From NCBI GenBank assembly GCA_910584265.1, contig CAJTZE010000001.1:62001-126000 (forward strand): a stretch of 64,000 nt of DNA, written 5' to 3'. The position numbers and the translations under genes are program-made. Within the stretch, counting starts at the first letter, position 1, and each line of letters begins with the position of its first letter. Under the pieces are notes generated by a model. The model had not been told where the DNA came from, searched no databases, and saw only the letters and a list, made by a program, of their open reading frames with translations. This document shows positions 42,327-49,713 of the stretch, piece after piece. The stretch is from an uncultured Dorea sp. GTDB taxonomy: Bacteria; Bacillota; Clostridia; Lachnospirales; Lachnospiraceae.

Positions 42327-43207
42327 TGGCATGGGATTTAAGGTTTATATCAGAGGAAAATTTTAAAAATCATGTACGGGCAACAATTATGAAATATGGA
42401 GAAAAACTGGAATCCTATGATTTGAAGCGGTTTAATAGCAATTTGATTGACCCGGTAAAGCTGATATTTGATAAATCGGTGTACCATACAAGCTGGGAAG
42501 AAATTGTAAATAACGAAATTTTCCGGCAGCGGGACAAATCGAATAATAATGATATTGGGTATTTCCATCAAAATATTTTCTCATATTTTAAAGGCTGTGA
42601 AGTTCCGCAGGCAGGGTGGGACGTGATATATAAAAATCCTGATGGAATACAAATGCCTGACGGTGATATTGTCCATACGTTGTATGTGGAAATGAAAAAT
42701 AAACACAATACAATGAATTCAGCCTCTTCCGCAAAGACATACATAAAAATGCAAGGGCAGATTCTGGAAGATGATGATTGTGCTTGTCTTCTGGTAGAGG
42801 CAATTGCGAAAAGGTCACAGAACGTTAAATGGACAACAAAGGTAGACGGTAAAAATGTACAGCATAGATTAATAAGGCGTGTCAGCATGGATCAGTTCTA
42901 TGCAATTCTTACTGGCGAAGAAAACGCGTTTTATAAAATGTGTATGGCACTTCCGAGAGTTATTAATTCTGTTGTAAATGAAGAAGAAAGTGTTTCAGTT
43001 CCCTGTGATACAGTAGTAGATGAGCTGCAGAAGGTAGCAGAGGTATATGCAGAACAGTCAGAAGATTTAGCGATGGCAATGGCTGTGTATATGCTTGGTT
43101 TTAATACTTATATGGGGTTTGGAAATAAAATGGAACAACAGCTAGGCGGCGGAAATGGTAATGACGGGATGCTTAAGCGGATTTATGAGTACGCAAAAGG
43201 AATGTAA
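42326..43207 (+). CDS. Eco47II-family type II restriction endonuclease
   Basis: Restriction enzyme of 293 residues partnered with the methylase just upstream; its ATG shares a base with the methylase stop. The sequence follows the Eco47II pattern: WDLRFISEENFKNHVRATIM, FNSNLIDPVKLIFDK, NEIFRQRDKSNNNDIGYFHQ, and a probable PD-(D/E)xK core at GDIVHTLYVEMKNKHNTMNS. Eco47II cuts GGNCC (Sau96I specificity); that this enzyme does the same is inferred from family only. The C-terminal region is less conserved. Gene order methylase then nuclease allows protection first. Confidence 0.9.
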   Translation: MAWDLRFISEENFKNHVRATIMKYGEKLESYDLKRFNSNLIDPVKLIFDKSVYHTSWEEIVNNEIFRQRDKSNNNDIGYFHQNIFSYFKGCEVPQAGWDVIYKNPDGIQMPDGDIVHTLYVEMKNKHNTMNSASSAKTYIKMQGQILEDDDCACLLVEAIAKRSQNVKWTTKVDGKNVQHRLIRRVSMDQFYAILTGEENAFYKMCMALPRVINSVVNEEESVSVPCDTVVDELQKVAEVYAEQSEDLAMAMAVYMLGFNTYMGFGNKMEQQLGGGNGNDGMLKRIYEYAKGM

Positions 43208-43306
43208 TAAAATATATGAATAATATTGGACTTTAAGAGTAATGATACAGAGTTGGGTAAATCCAAATTTGATTATATGATTTTGGCACGAAAGAGGAGA
43301 GAAGAT

Positions 43307-43873
43307 ATGAACAAGGAAATATGGAAGCCGGGGAATATGCTGTATCCGCTGCCGGCGGTTATGGTCAGTGCCGGAGACAGGGCAGGGAACCAGAATATTA
43401 TCACTGTGGCGTGGGCGGGAACCATCTGCACAAATCCGGCGATGCTGTATATTTCGGTGCGGCCGGAACGGCATAGCTATGGAATGATACGGGATACGAA
43501 AGAATTTGTAGTTAATCTGACTACGGAGAAGCTGGCATATGCAGCGGACTGGTGCGGCGTCAAGTCTGGAAGAGATGTGGATAAATGGAAAGAGATGGAG
43601 CTTACGCCTGTGAGGGCAGAGAAGCTGGAATATGCTCCGCTGATAGAAGAGAGCCCGGTAAATATTGAATGTAAGGTAACCGAGATAAAAGAGCTGGGAA
43701 GTCATCATATGTTTCTGGCAGAGGTTCAGGCAGTCCATGTGGATTCTGCATATCTGACAGAGAGCGGAAAATTTGAACTGAACCAGAGTGGGTTGATCGC
43801 TTATTCTCATGGGACTTACCTAAAGCTTGGAGAAGCTTTAGGCACATTCGGATATAGTGTTAAAAAGAAATAA
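43307..43873 (+). CDS. Flavin reductase-like FMN-binding protein
   Basis: Probable flavin reductase or FMN-binding oxidoreductase of 188 residues. ATG 43307 stands behind GAGGAGAGAAG; the open frame upstream to 43226 lacks a site. Family motifs are YPLPAVMVSAGDRAGNQNIITVAWAGTICTNPAMLYISVRPER and DTKEFVVNLTTEKLAYA, with FMN contacts in the split-barrel. It is the first chromosomal-looking gene after the restriction island; the 99-bp gap between them may hold the island border. A bidirectional terminator follows. Confidence 0.9.
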   Translation: MNKEIWKPGNMLYPLPAVMVSAGDRAGNQNIITVAWAGTICTNPAMLYISVRPERHSYGMIRDTKEFVVNLTTEKLAYAADWCGVKSGRDVDKWKEMELTPVRAEKLEYAPLIEESPVNIECKVTEIKELGSHHMFLAEVQAVHVDSAYLTESGKFELNQSGLIAYSHGTYLKLGEALGTFGYSVKKK

Positions 43874-43875
43874 AA

Positions 43876-43902
43876 AGCTCCGCCGTGCAGGCGGGGCTTT
43901 TT
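43876..43902. terminator. Bidirectional terminator
   Basis: AGCTCCGCC at 43876-43884 pairs with GGCGGGGCT at 43890-43898; T-run on the plus strand and A-run before it for the minus strand. It serves both the flavin reductase gene and the opposing MATE gene. Confidence 0.88.
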
Positions 43903-45274
43903 ACTTCTCCAGGGGTTTTATCTTGTCCAGATAAATGCGTCTTAAGAGAAACGCAGACAGGACAAGCGATACAAGCTCTGCAAGAGCGATGGACCACCAT
44001 ACCATGCCAAGGCCGAATACTTTCGCGAATATGTATGCGGCAGGCAGGATGAAAACAAGCTGCCTGCAGGCGGATACGATGAGGCTGTAAACACCGTTTC
44101 CAAGTGCCTGGAATACGGAGCCTGCAATGATTCCAAACCCGGCAAAGATGAAGCACAGCGAAATGATCCTTAGTGCCGGTACGCCGATAGCGGTCATATT
44201 ATCAGAGGCATCGAACAAGGTGCGGAGCATCCATTCCGGGAAAACCTGGAAGATGATAAAACCAACAGTCATGATGGATACTGCGATCAGTATACTTATT
44301 TTAATCGTCTGTATAATGCGCTTCTTATATCTGGCGCCGTAATTGTAAGCAATGATTGGAATCATGCCGTTGTTCAGCCCGAATACCGGCATGAAGATAA
44401 AACTCTGTAGTTTGAAATACACGCCGAATACAGCGGCCGCCGTAGATGAGAACATCAGCAGGATCTTATTCATGCCGAAGGTCATAACGGAGCCAATGGA
44501 CTGCATAATAATGGAAGGAACACCTACTTTATAGATAGCGGAAATTGTTTTTCCATGAGGGCGGAATTTCCTCATATTGATATTGATTTCAGGGTTCTTC
44601 TTAATATTAAAGTAAAAAGACATGGCTACAGCAATCAGCTGTCCAGTGACGGTTGCGATGGCAGCGCCTGCCACTTCAAGCCTCGGCATGCCGAACAGGC
44701 CGAATATCAGGATTGGATCTAAGATGATGTTAATAATAGCACCGGTTCCCTGAGTAATCATATTATAAAATGTATTTCCGGTGGACTGCAGCAGACGCTC
44801 AAAGGTAATCTGCATAAAGATTCCGACTGACAGGACACATATAATTGTAAGATATTGTGTTCCATATTGCACGATCTTAGGGTCATTTGTCTGTACAGCA
44901 AAGAAGAGGTGCGATCCAAGGATGCCGAAAACGGCAAATACAAGGCAGCCTAAAATACTTAAGAAAATACCGTTTCTTGCAGCCCTGTCAGCGCTCTCAT
45001 AATTCTTCTCCCCAAGATTTCTTGATAACAGTGCATTGATGCCTACACCGGTGCCGGAGGCCGCCGAAATCATCAGAGTCTGGATCGGGAATGCCAGAGA
45101 AACGGCAGTCAGCGCTTCTTCGCACAGTTTGGCAACAAACATGCTGTCAACAATGTTGTACAAAGCCTGTACAAGCATAGAAATCATCATAGGAAGAGAC
45201 ATAGTAATTAATAATCTGGGAACGGGCATCGTACCCATTTTGTTTTCCTGTCTGATGTTTTCTTCCAATTTCAT
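43901..45274 (-). CDS. MATE-family multidrug exporter
   Basis: Na+ or H+ driven exporter of 457 residues and about twelve helices in two MATE repeats (LITMSLPMMISMLVQALYNIVDSMFVAKL in the first; VGVPSIIMQSIGSVMTFGMNKILL in the second). Substrates may include drugs or metabolites. ATG 45274 follows AGAAAGGATGA. A consensus promoter lies 50-80 bases upstream, so the gene is transcribed alone. Confidence 0.92.
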   Translation of the reverse strand: MKLEENIRQENKMGTMPVPRLLITMSLPMMISMLVQALYNIVDSMFVAKLCEEALTAVSLAFPIQTLMISAASGTGVGINALLSRNLGEKNYESADRAARNGIFLSILGCLVFAVFGILGSHLFFAVQTNDPKIVQYGTQYLTIICVLSVGIFMQITFERLLQSTGNTFYNMITQGTGAIINIILDPILIFGLFGMPRLEVAGAAIATVTGQLIAVAMSFYFNIKKNPEININMRKFRPHGKTISAIYKVGVPSIIMQSIGSVMTFGMNKILLMFSSTAAAVFGVYFKLQSFIFMPVFGLNNGMIPIIAYNYGARYKKRIIQTIKISILIAVSIMTVGFIIFQVFPEWMLRTLFDASDNMTAIGVPALRIISLCFIFAGFGIIAGSVFQALGNGVYSLIVSACRQLVFILPAAYIFAKVFGLGMVWWSIALAELVSLVLSAFLLRRIYLDKIKPLEK

Positions 45275-45322
45275 TCATCCTTTCTAATATTTGTTTTCTT
45301 TCTTATTTTACATGCGACGGCT

Positions 45323-45351
45323 ATTATACCATCAATAAAATTATATTGCAA
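45323..45351 (-). promoter_or_regulatory. Sigma-A promoter of the MATE gene
   Basis: On the minus strand TTGCAA (45351-45346), 17 bases, TATAAT (45328-45323). Confidence 0.8.
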
Positions 45352-45417
45352 CAAACAACATACTGGATTTTATACCTTCATACTATATAGATAAGAAAAT
45401 AGAAATCAGGGTATAAT

Positions 45418-46161
45418 ATGAAGAAATCCGGAAAACCGGCAAAGAGGGAGGCAGTGCTTATGCTTGCTTATATGCTCTGTCTGGGAATTTTCTGCGGTTC
45501 ATCCCTTTATAAGCAGTATCAGAATATAGAACAGACAGAGACGGAGCTTTATCTGGAGGATGTAAATGAGGCGGCGGCTTATGTCAGTGCATCGGTGGAA
45601 GAAGAGAGTCCGAAGATTGCGCTCACCTTTGATGACGGGCCGAGCGGGAGCTGGACGCCTGTGCTTTTGGACGGTCTGAAGGAACGGGGGGTAAAAGGGA
45701 CTTTTTTTCTGATCGGGCAGAATGTGGAAAAGTACCCGGAGGTGGTAAAGCGTCTTCACGAAGAGGGACATCTGATCGGAAACCATACTTATCATCATGT
45801 GGAGATCACAAAGATTTCAGAGGAAGAAGCAGCCAAAGAGATTCTGGATACAAATGAAGTCATCCGTGCGATAACAGGAGAGGATGTGGAGTTTATGCGT
45901 CCGCCCTTTGGAGCATGGCAGAGGGAACTAGAGCTTAAAATGCCGGTGCTTCCGGTCATGTGGACGATTGACCCGCTGGATTGGACTACAGAAAATACGG
46001 ATGAGGTTGTAAATAAGGTAGTGACGGAGGCGGAGGAAAATGATATTATCTTATTGCATGACTGTTATAAAAGCTCTGTAGAGGCCGCACTCCGCATTAT
46101 TGATATTTTGCAGAAGGAAGGCTTTGAATTTGTGACAGTGGATGAATTGATGGTAAACTGA
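45418..46161 (+). CDS. Membrane-anchored polysaccharide deacetylase
   Basis: Probable peptidoglycan or chitooligosaccharide N-deacetylase (NodB domain), 247 residues. An N-terminal signal anchor (AVLMLAYMLCLGIFCG) places the domain outside the membrane. Motif 1 is TFDDGP with Asp72/Asp73, motif 2 GNHTYHH with metal ligands His123 and His127, motif 3 RPPFGAW, motif 4 VMWTIDPLDW and motif 5 IILLHDCY. All catalytic motifs are intact. The ribosome site (AGGG) is weak. It may add lysozyme resistance. Confidence 0.9.
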   Translation: MKKSGKPAKREAVLMLAYMLCLGIFCGSSLYKQYQNIEQTETELYLEDVNEAAAYVSASVEEESPKIALTFDDGPSGSWTPVLLDGLKERGVKGTFFLIGQNVEKYPEVVKRLHEEGHLIGNHTYHHVEITKISEEEAAKEILDTNEVIRAITGEDVEFMRPPFGAWQRELELKMPVLPVMWTIDPLDWTTENTDEVVNKVVTEAEENDIILLHDCYKSSVEAALRIIDILQKEGFEFVTVDELMVN

Positions 46162-46235
46162 GCCGGAGCTTTTAGGCCCGGAAGGGACAGGAATAAATAA
46201 TTTGAAAAAAGAATAGAAGTGGCAGGAGTTATAGG

Positions 46236-47555
46236 ATGGATTTATTTGAATATGCAAGAGAACAGAATATGGAAAAGGAATCGCCGCTGGCATCACGTCT
46301 GCGGCCTGTTTCCCTTGAGGAAGTGGTAGGACAGCAGCACATAATAGGAAAAGACAAGCTTCTATACCGGGCGATCAAGGCGGACAAGCTCAGCTCTATC
46401 ATTTTCTACGGACCGCCGGGAACGGGAAAAACAACCCTTGCCAAGGTAATCGCCCATACGACCAGCGCAGTATTTACCCAGATCAATGCCACATCAGCGG
46501 GAAAAAAGGATATGGAAGCGGTGGTAAAGAAAGCGCAGGATATGAAGGGGATGTACCAGAAGCGGACGATCCTGTTTGTGGACGAGATACATCGGTTTAA
46601 TAAAGGACAGCAGGATTATCTGCTGCCCTTTGTGGAGGATGGAACCATTATTTTGATTGGGGCAACCACGGAGAATCCCTATTTTGAGGTGAACGGGGCT
46701 CTAATTTCCAGATCCAGTATTTTTGAACTGAAGCCTTTGGACAGAGAGGATATCAAAACGCTTCTGAAAAGAGCTGTATATGATGAGGCGAAGGGTATGG
46801 GGAGTTACCGGGCGGAAATCGATGAGGATGCGCTGGAATTTTTGGCGGATATCGCAGGAGGAGATGCAAGAAATGCATTGAATGCCATAGAACTTGGCAT
46901 ACTTACCACAGACAGGGCGGCGGACGGGAAGATACATATCACCATAGACGTGGCGGCAGAGTGTATCCAAAAGCGGGTGGTCCGGTATGATAAGACCGGC
47001 GATAACCACTATGATACGATTTCAGCATTTATTAAGAGCATGAGAGGCTCTGACCCGGATGCGGCGGTGTATTATCTGGCGAAGATGCTGTATGCGGGGG
47101 AGGATATTAAGTTTATTGCCAGAAGGATTATGATCTGCGCCGCGGAGGATGTGGGAAATGCAGACCCTATGGCGTTGACAACAGCAGTGTCCGCGGCGCA
47201 GGCCGTGGAGCGGATCGGGATGCCGGAGGCTCAGATCATCCTGTCCCAGGCGGTTCTCTATGTAGCATCGGCACCGAAGAGCAATTCTGCCGTAAATGCC
47301 ATATCCTCGGCGATGGAGAATGTCAGAAGGTATCAGACAACGGTTCCGGCACACCTTCAGGACGCCCACTATGGCGGCGCCGGCAGGCTGGGACGGGGCA
47401 TTGACTATAAATACGCGCACGATTATCCGAATCACTATGTAGAGCAGCAATATCTGCCGGATGAAATAAAGGATGCAACATTCTATGAGCCGGGGGATAA
47501 TGGGCATGAGAAGCAGATAAAAGCGTGGATGAATCATATCCGGAACCGGAGTTGA
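46236..47555 (+). CDS. rarA: Replication-associated recombination protein A (RarA/MgsA)
   Basis: AAA+ ATPase acting at stalled replication forks, 439 residues. ATG 46236 follows GGCAGGAG. It begins with ASRLRPVSLEEVVGQQHIIG, then Walker A YGPPGTGKTTLAK, Walker B ILFVDEIHRFNKGQQD, sensor 1 IGATTENPYFEVN and sensor 2 in AGGDARNALNAIE, and ends with the tetramerisation domain (GSDPDAAVYYLAKML, AHLQDAHYGGAGRLGRG, YKYAHDYPNHYVEQQYLPD). A long hairpin starts three bases after its stop. Confidence 0.95.
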   Translation: MDLFEYAREQNMEKESPLASRLRPVSLEEVVGQQHIIGKDKLLYRAIKADKLSSIIFYGPPGTGKTTLAKVIAHTTSAVFTQINATSAGKKDMEAVVKKAQDMKGMYQKRTILFVDEIHRFNKGQQDYLLPFVEDGTIILIGATTENPYFEVNGALISRSSIFELKPLDREDIKTLLKRAVYDEAKGMGSYRAEIDEDALEFLADIAGGDARNALNAIELGILTTDRAADGKIHITIDVAAECIQKRVVRYDKTGDNHYDTISAFIKSMRGSDPDAAVYYLAKMLYAGEDIKFIARRIMICAAEDVGNADPMALTTAVSAAQAVERIGMPEAQIILSQAVLYVASAPKSNSAVNAISSAMENVRRYQTTVPAHLQDAHYGGAGRLGRGIDYKYAHDYPNHYVEQQYLPDEIKDATFYEPGDNGHEKQIKAWMNHIRNRS

Positions 47556-47557
47556 TT

Positions 47558-47633
47558 CTTCTGCACGGCGCCAGCCATAGACTGCGGACTTCTATGCCTT
47601 AATCCGCAGTCTATGGCTGGCGCCGTGTAGAAG
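47558..47633. repeat. 31-bp near-perfect inverted repeat between rarA and hrcA
   Basis: Arms 47558-47588 and 47603-47633 are complementary except for one G-U, with a 14-base loop. It starts right after the rarA stop. No T-tract follows on either strand, so it is not a typical terminator, though it would block read-through into the hrcA region or stabilise the rarA mRNA. Could be a small palindromic mobile element. Confidence 0.8.
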
Positions 47634-47675
47634 TACAAAAAGATAAAAAGGATAATAAAAAAAGTATAAACAGTG

Positions 47676-47745
47676 TTGACAAATGAAAAACCTAGTGATA
47701 GATTAGTAACTGTAAGGATTAGCACTCGATTTTGGTGAGTGCTAA
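47676..47745 (+). promoter_or_regulatory. hrcA operon promoter and CIRCE element
   Basis: Promoter TTGACA (47676-47681), 17 bases, TAGATT (47699-47704). The CIRCE operator TTAGCACTC-N9-GAGTGCTAA occupies 47719-47745, a perfect match, just after the start point. HrcA binds CIRCE and represses the operon until heat titrates GroE. Confidence 0.97.
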
Positions 47746-47767
47746 TAAGAAGAAGGAGATTGGTAAG

Positions 47768-48805
47768 ATGCAGGCGGGAGACGTTCTTGGTGAGAGAAAA
47801 CTAACAATATTACATGCGATCATCAAGACTTATCTTGATACAGGAGAGCCGGTTGGTTCAAGGACCATTTCCAAGTATTCGGATCTGAACCTGAGTTCAG
47901 CTACTATCCGCAATGAGATGGCAGATCTGGAGGAACTCGGCTATATCCTGCAGCCGCATACATCTGCAGGAAGGATTCCTTCTGACAAGGGCTACCGATT
48001 GTATGTGGATATGCTGATGGAGGAGAAGGAGCAGGAGCTGAACGATATGCAGGAGCAGATGCTTGAGAAGGCAGAGAAGATGGATCAGCTCCTAAAGCAG
48101 GCGGCGAAGGTTCTGGCGAATAATACCAATTACGCCACTATGGTTTCTACGCCGAGAAGCAGTGCCAACCGGATTAAGTTTATCCAGCTTTCTAAGGTGG
48201 ATGAGGAACAGATTATCGCTGTTATTGTTCTGGGAGGCAATGTGATCAAGAACAAGATTATCAATATGGATGAACCCCTCAGCAACGAGAATCTGCTGAA
48301 GCTGAATATGCTTCTGAACACGACTTTAAACGGCATGTCTATCGAAGAGATCAATCTGGGGCTGATTGCGAGGCTGAAGGAACAGGCGGGAATCCACAGC
48401 GAGGTGGTCGGCAACGTGTTTGACGCTGTGGCAGATGCCATACAGGTGGATGAGGATATGCAGATCTACACCAGCGGTACAACGAATATCTTTAAGTACC
48501 CGGAGCTCTCCGATAAGCAGAGCGCGCAGGAGATCATCAGTGCATTTGAAGAGAAGCAGCAGCTTACCGAGCTGGTGACGCAGACCCTGGCACAGGAGGA
48601 GAACACGGGTATTCAGGTGTACATCGGCGATGAGACGCCGGTACAGAACATGAAGGACTGCAGCGTGGTGACCGCGACCTATGAATTGGGAGACGGGATG
48701 AAGGGAACAATCGGTATTATAGGACCGAAGCGTATGGACTACGAGCATGTACTGAAATCGCTGAAGAGGCTGCAGAGCGAATTGGATGCGATTTTCCATA
48801 AATAA
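47768..48805 (+). CDS. hrcA: Heat-inducible transcription repressor HrcA
   Basis: Repressor of class I heat-shock genes, 345 residues. ATG 47768 lies behind AAGGAG; a GTG at 47732 is inside the CIRCE arm. The N-terminal winged helix reads LTILHAIIKTYLDTGEPVGSRTISK and LSSATIRNEMADLEELGYILQPHTSAGRIPSDKGYR; the GAF-like dimerisation domain ends with GTIGIIGPKRMDYEHVLKSL. It is the first gene of hrcA-grpE-dnaK-dnaJ and represses itself through the CIRCE element. Confidence 0.97.
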   Translation: MQAGDVLGERKLTILHAIIKTYLDTGEPVGSRTISKYSDLNLSSATIRNEMADLEELGYILQPHTSAGRIPSDKGYRLYVDMLMEEKEQELNDMQEQMLEKAEKMDQLLKQAAKVLANNTNYATMVSTPRSSANRIKFIQLSKVDEEQIIAVIVLGGNVIKNKIINMDEPLSNENLLKLNMLLNTTLNGMSIEEINLGLIARLKEQAGIHSEVVGNVFDAVADAIQVDEDMQIYTSGTTNIFKYPELSDKQSAQEIISAFEEKQQLTELVTQTLAQEENTGIQVYIGDETPVQNMKDCSVVTATYELGDGMKGTIGIIGPKRMDYEHVLKSLKRLQSELDAIFHK

Positions 48806-48829
48806 GTTTAACAGAAAGGTGGATTACCA

Positions 48830-49522
48830 TTGGATAAAGAAAAGGATATGAATCAGGAAAAGACTCAGGAAGAGATGGTAAAGGAAGCCGTCGAGGAAGC
48901 AAAGAAGGCTGCGGCTGAGAATGCAGAGGAGGCCGGCGCGGAAGAAGAGCAGGCAGAGGAAGCTGAAGCGGGCGCTGATTCCGAAGAAGAGACAGAGGCT
49001 TTGGAGGAGGATGCAGAGGCGGGGGATACGGAGGACGCTTCCGGTGAGAAAAAAAGCCGGTTCTTCGGCAAGAAGAATAAGAAAGACAAGAAGGATGAGA
49101 AGATTGAAGAGCTTACCGACAAGCTAACCCGTCAGATGGCAGAGTTTGATAACTTCCGCAAGCGTACGGAGAAAGAGAAGTCTCAGATGTACGAGATAGG
49201 AGCGAAAGATATCATAGATAAGATTCTTCCGGTGGTGGACAATTTCGAGAGAGGTCTTGGAGCTGTTGCCGAGGAGGAGAAGGAGGATCCATTCGTCCAG
49301 GGAATGGATAAGGTTTACAAACAGTTAATGACCACCCTGGAGGGGATCGGCGTGAAGCCGATCGAGGCAGTTGGTCAGGAATTTAACCCGGATTTCCACA
49401 ATGCAGTGATGCATGAGGAAAATGAGGAGCTCGGAGAGAATATTGTTTCTGAGGAACTTCAGAAGGGCTATATGTATCGTGACTCCGTAGTGAGACACAG
49501 TATGGTAAAGGTTGCTAACTGA
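48830..49522 (+). CDS. grpE: Nucleotide exchange factor GrpE
   Basis: Exchange factor that releases ADP from DnaK. The 230-residue protein has a long acidic N-terminal coiled region (about 1-85), then KIEELTDKLTRQMAEFDNFRKRTEKEK, the long helix, and the C-terminal beta domain (GVKPIEAVGQEFNPDFHNAVMHEE, LQKGYMYRDSVVRHSMVKVAN). The start appears to be TTG 48830, because AAAGGTGG lies seven bases upstream; the ATG at 48848 has a weaker site. The unusual start would keep its level low. Confidence 0.94.
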   Translation: MDKEKDMNQEKTQEEMVKEAVEEAKKAAAENAEEAGAEEEQAEEAEAGADSEEETEALEEDAEAGDTEDASGEKKSRFFGKKNKKDKKDEKIEELTDKLTRQMAEFDNFRKRTEKEKSQMYEIGAKDIIDKILPVVDNFERGLGAVAEEEKEDPFVQGMDKVYKQLMTTLEGIGVKPIEAVGQEFNPDFHNAVMHEENEELGENIVSEELQKGYMYRDSVVRHSMVKVAN

Positions 49523-49526
49523 CCCA

Positions 49527-49670
49527 GAGCACTTAGCGAAACATTGAATACTTGACGAGGTTTTGTCGAGTCTAGTATGAAAGTTCACCCTTGCGGTGTG
49601 TTTTTTCGAGCTTAGTGGGAGGGTCGTTCAAGGAACTTAGCGAGGTTTTTTCGAGCTTAGTGAATTGAAC
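49527..49670 (+). repeat. Cluster of CTTAGCGAGG/TCGAGCTTAG repeats before dnaK
   Basis: The 191-bp grpE-dnaK gap holds CACTTAGCGA (about 49530), ATACTTGACGAGG..GTCGAGTCTAGTAT (about 49549-49579), TTTTTTCGAGCTTAGTG (about 49603-49618) and ACTTAGCGAGG..TCGAGCTTAGTG (about 49638-49663). The halves are degenerate inverted repeats; the second copy seems nested inside the first. They may fold in the mRNA and set the grpE/dnaK ratio. Function unknown. Confidence 0.65.
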
Positions 49671-49713
49671 TTCCTTAATGAAAGAGTTAAATAAAGTAGG
49701 AGGCGGAATTATA

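Noticed and set aside
43226..43306. Longer start for the flavin reductase
   Set aside because: The frame is open, but the ribosome site and family alignment favour ATG 43307; the upstream part lies in the AT-rich island border.
49527..49670. Possible CRISPR-like array before dnaK
   Set aside because: The repeats are few, degenerate, inverted and nested, with no equal spacers and no cas genes nearby.
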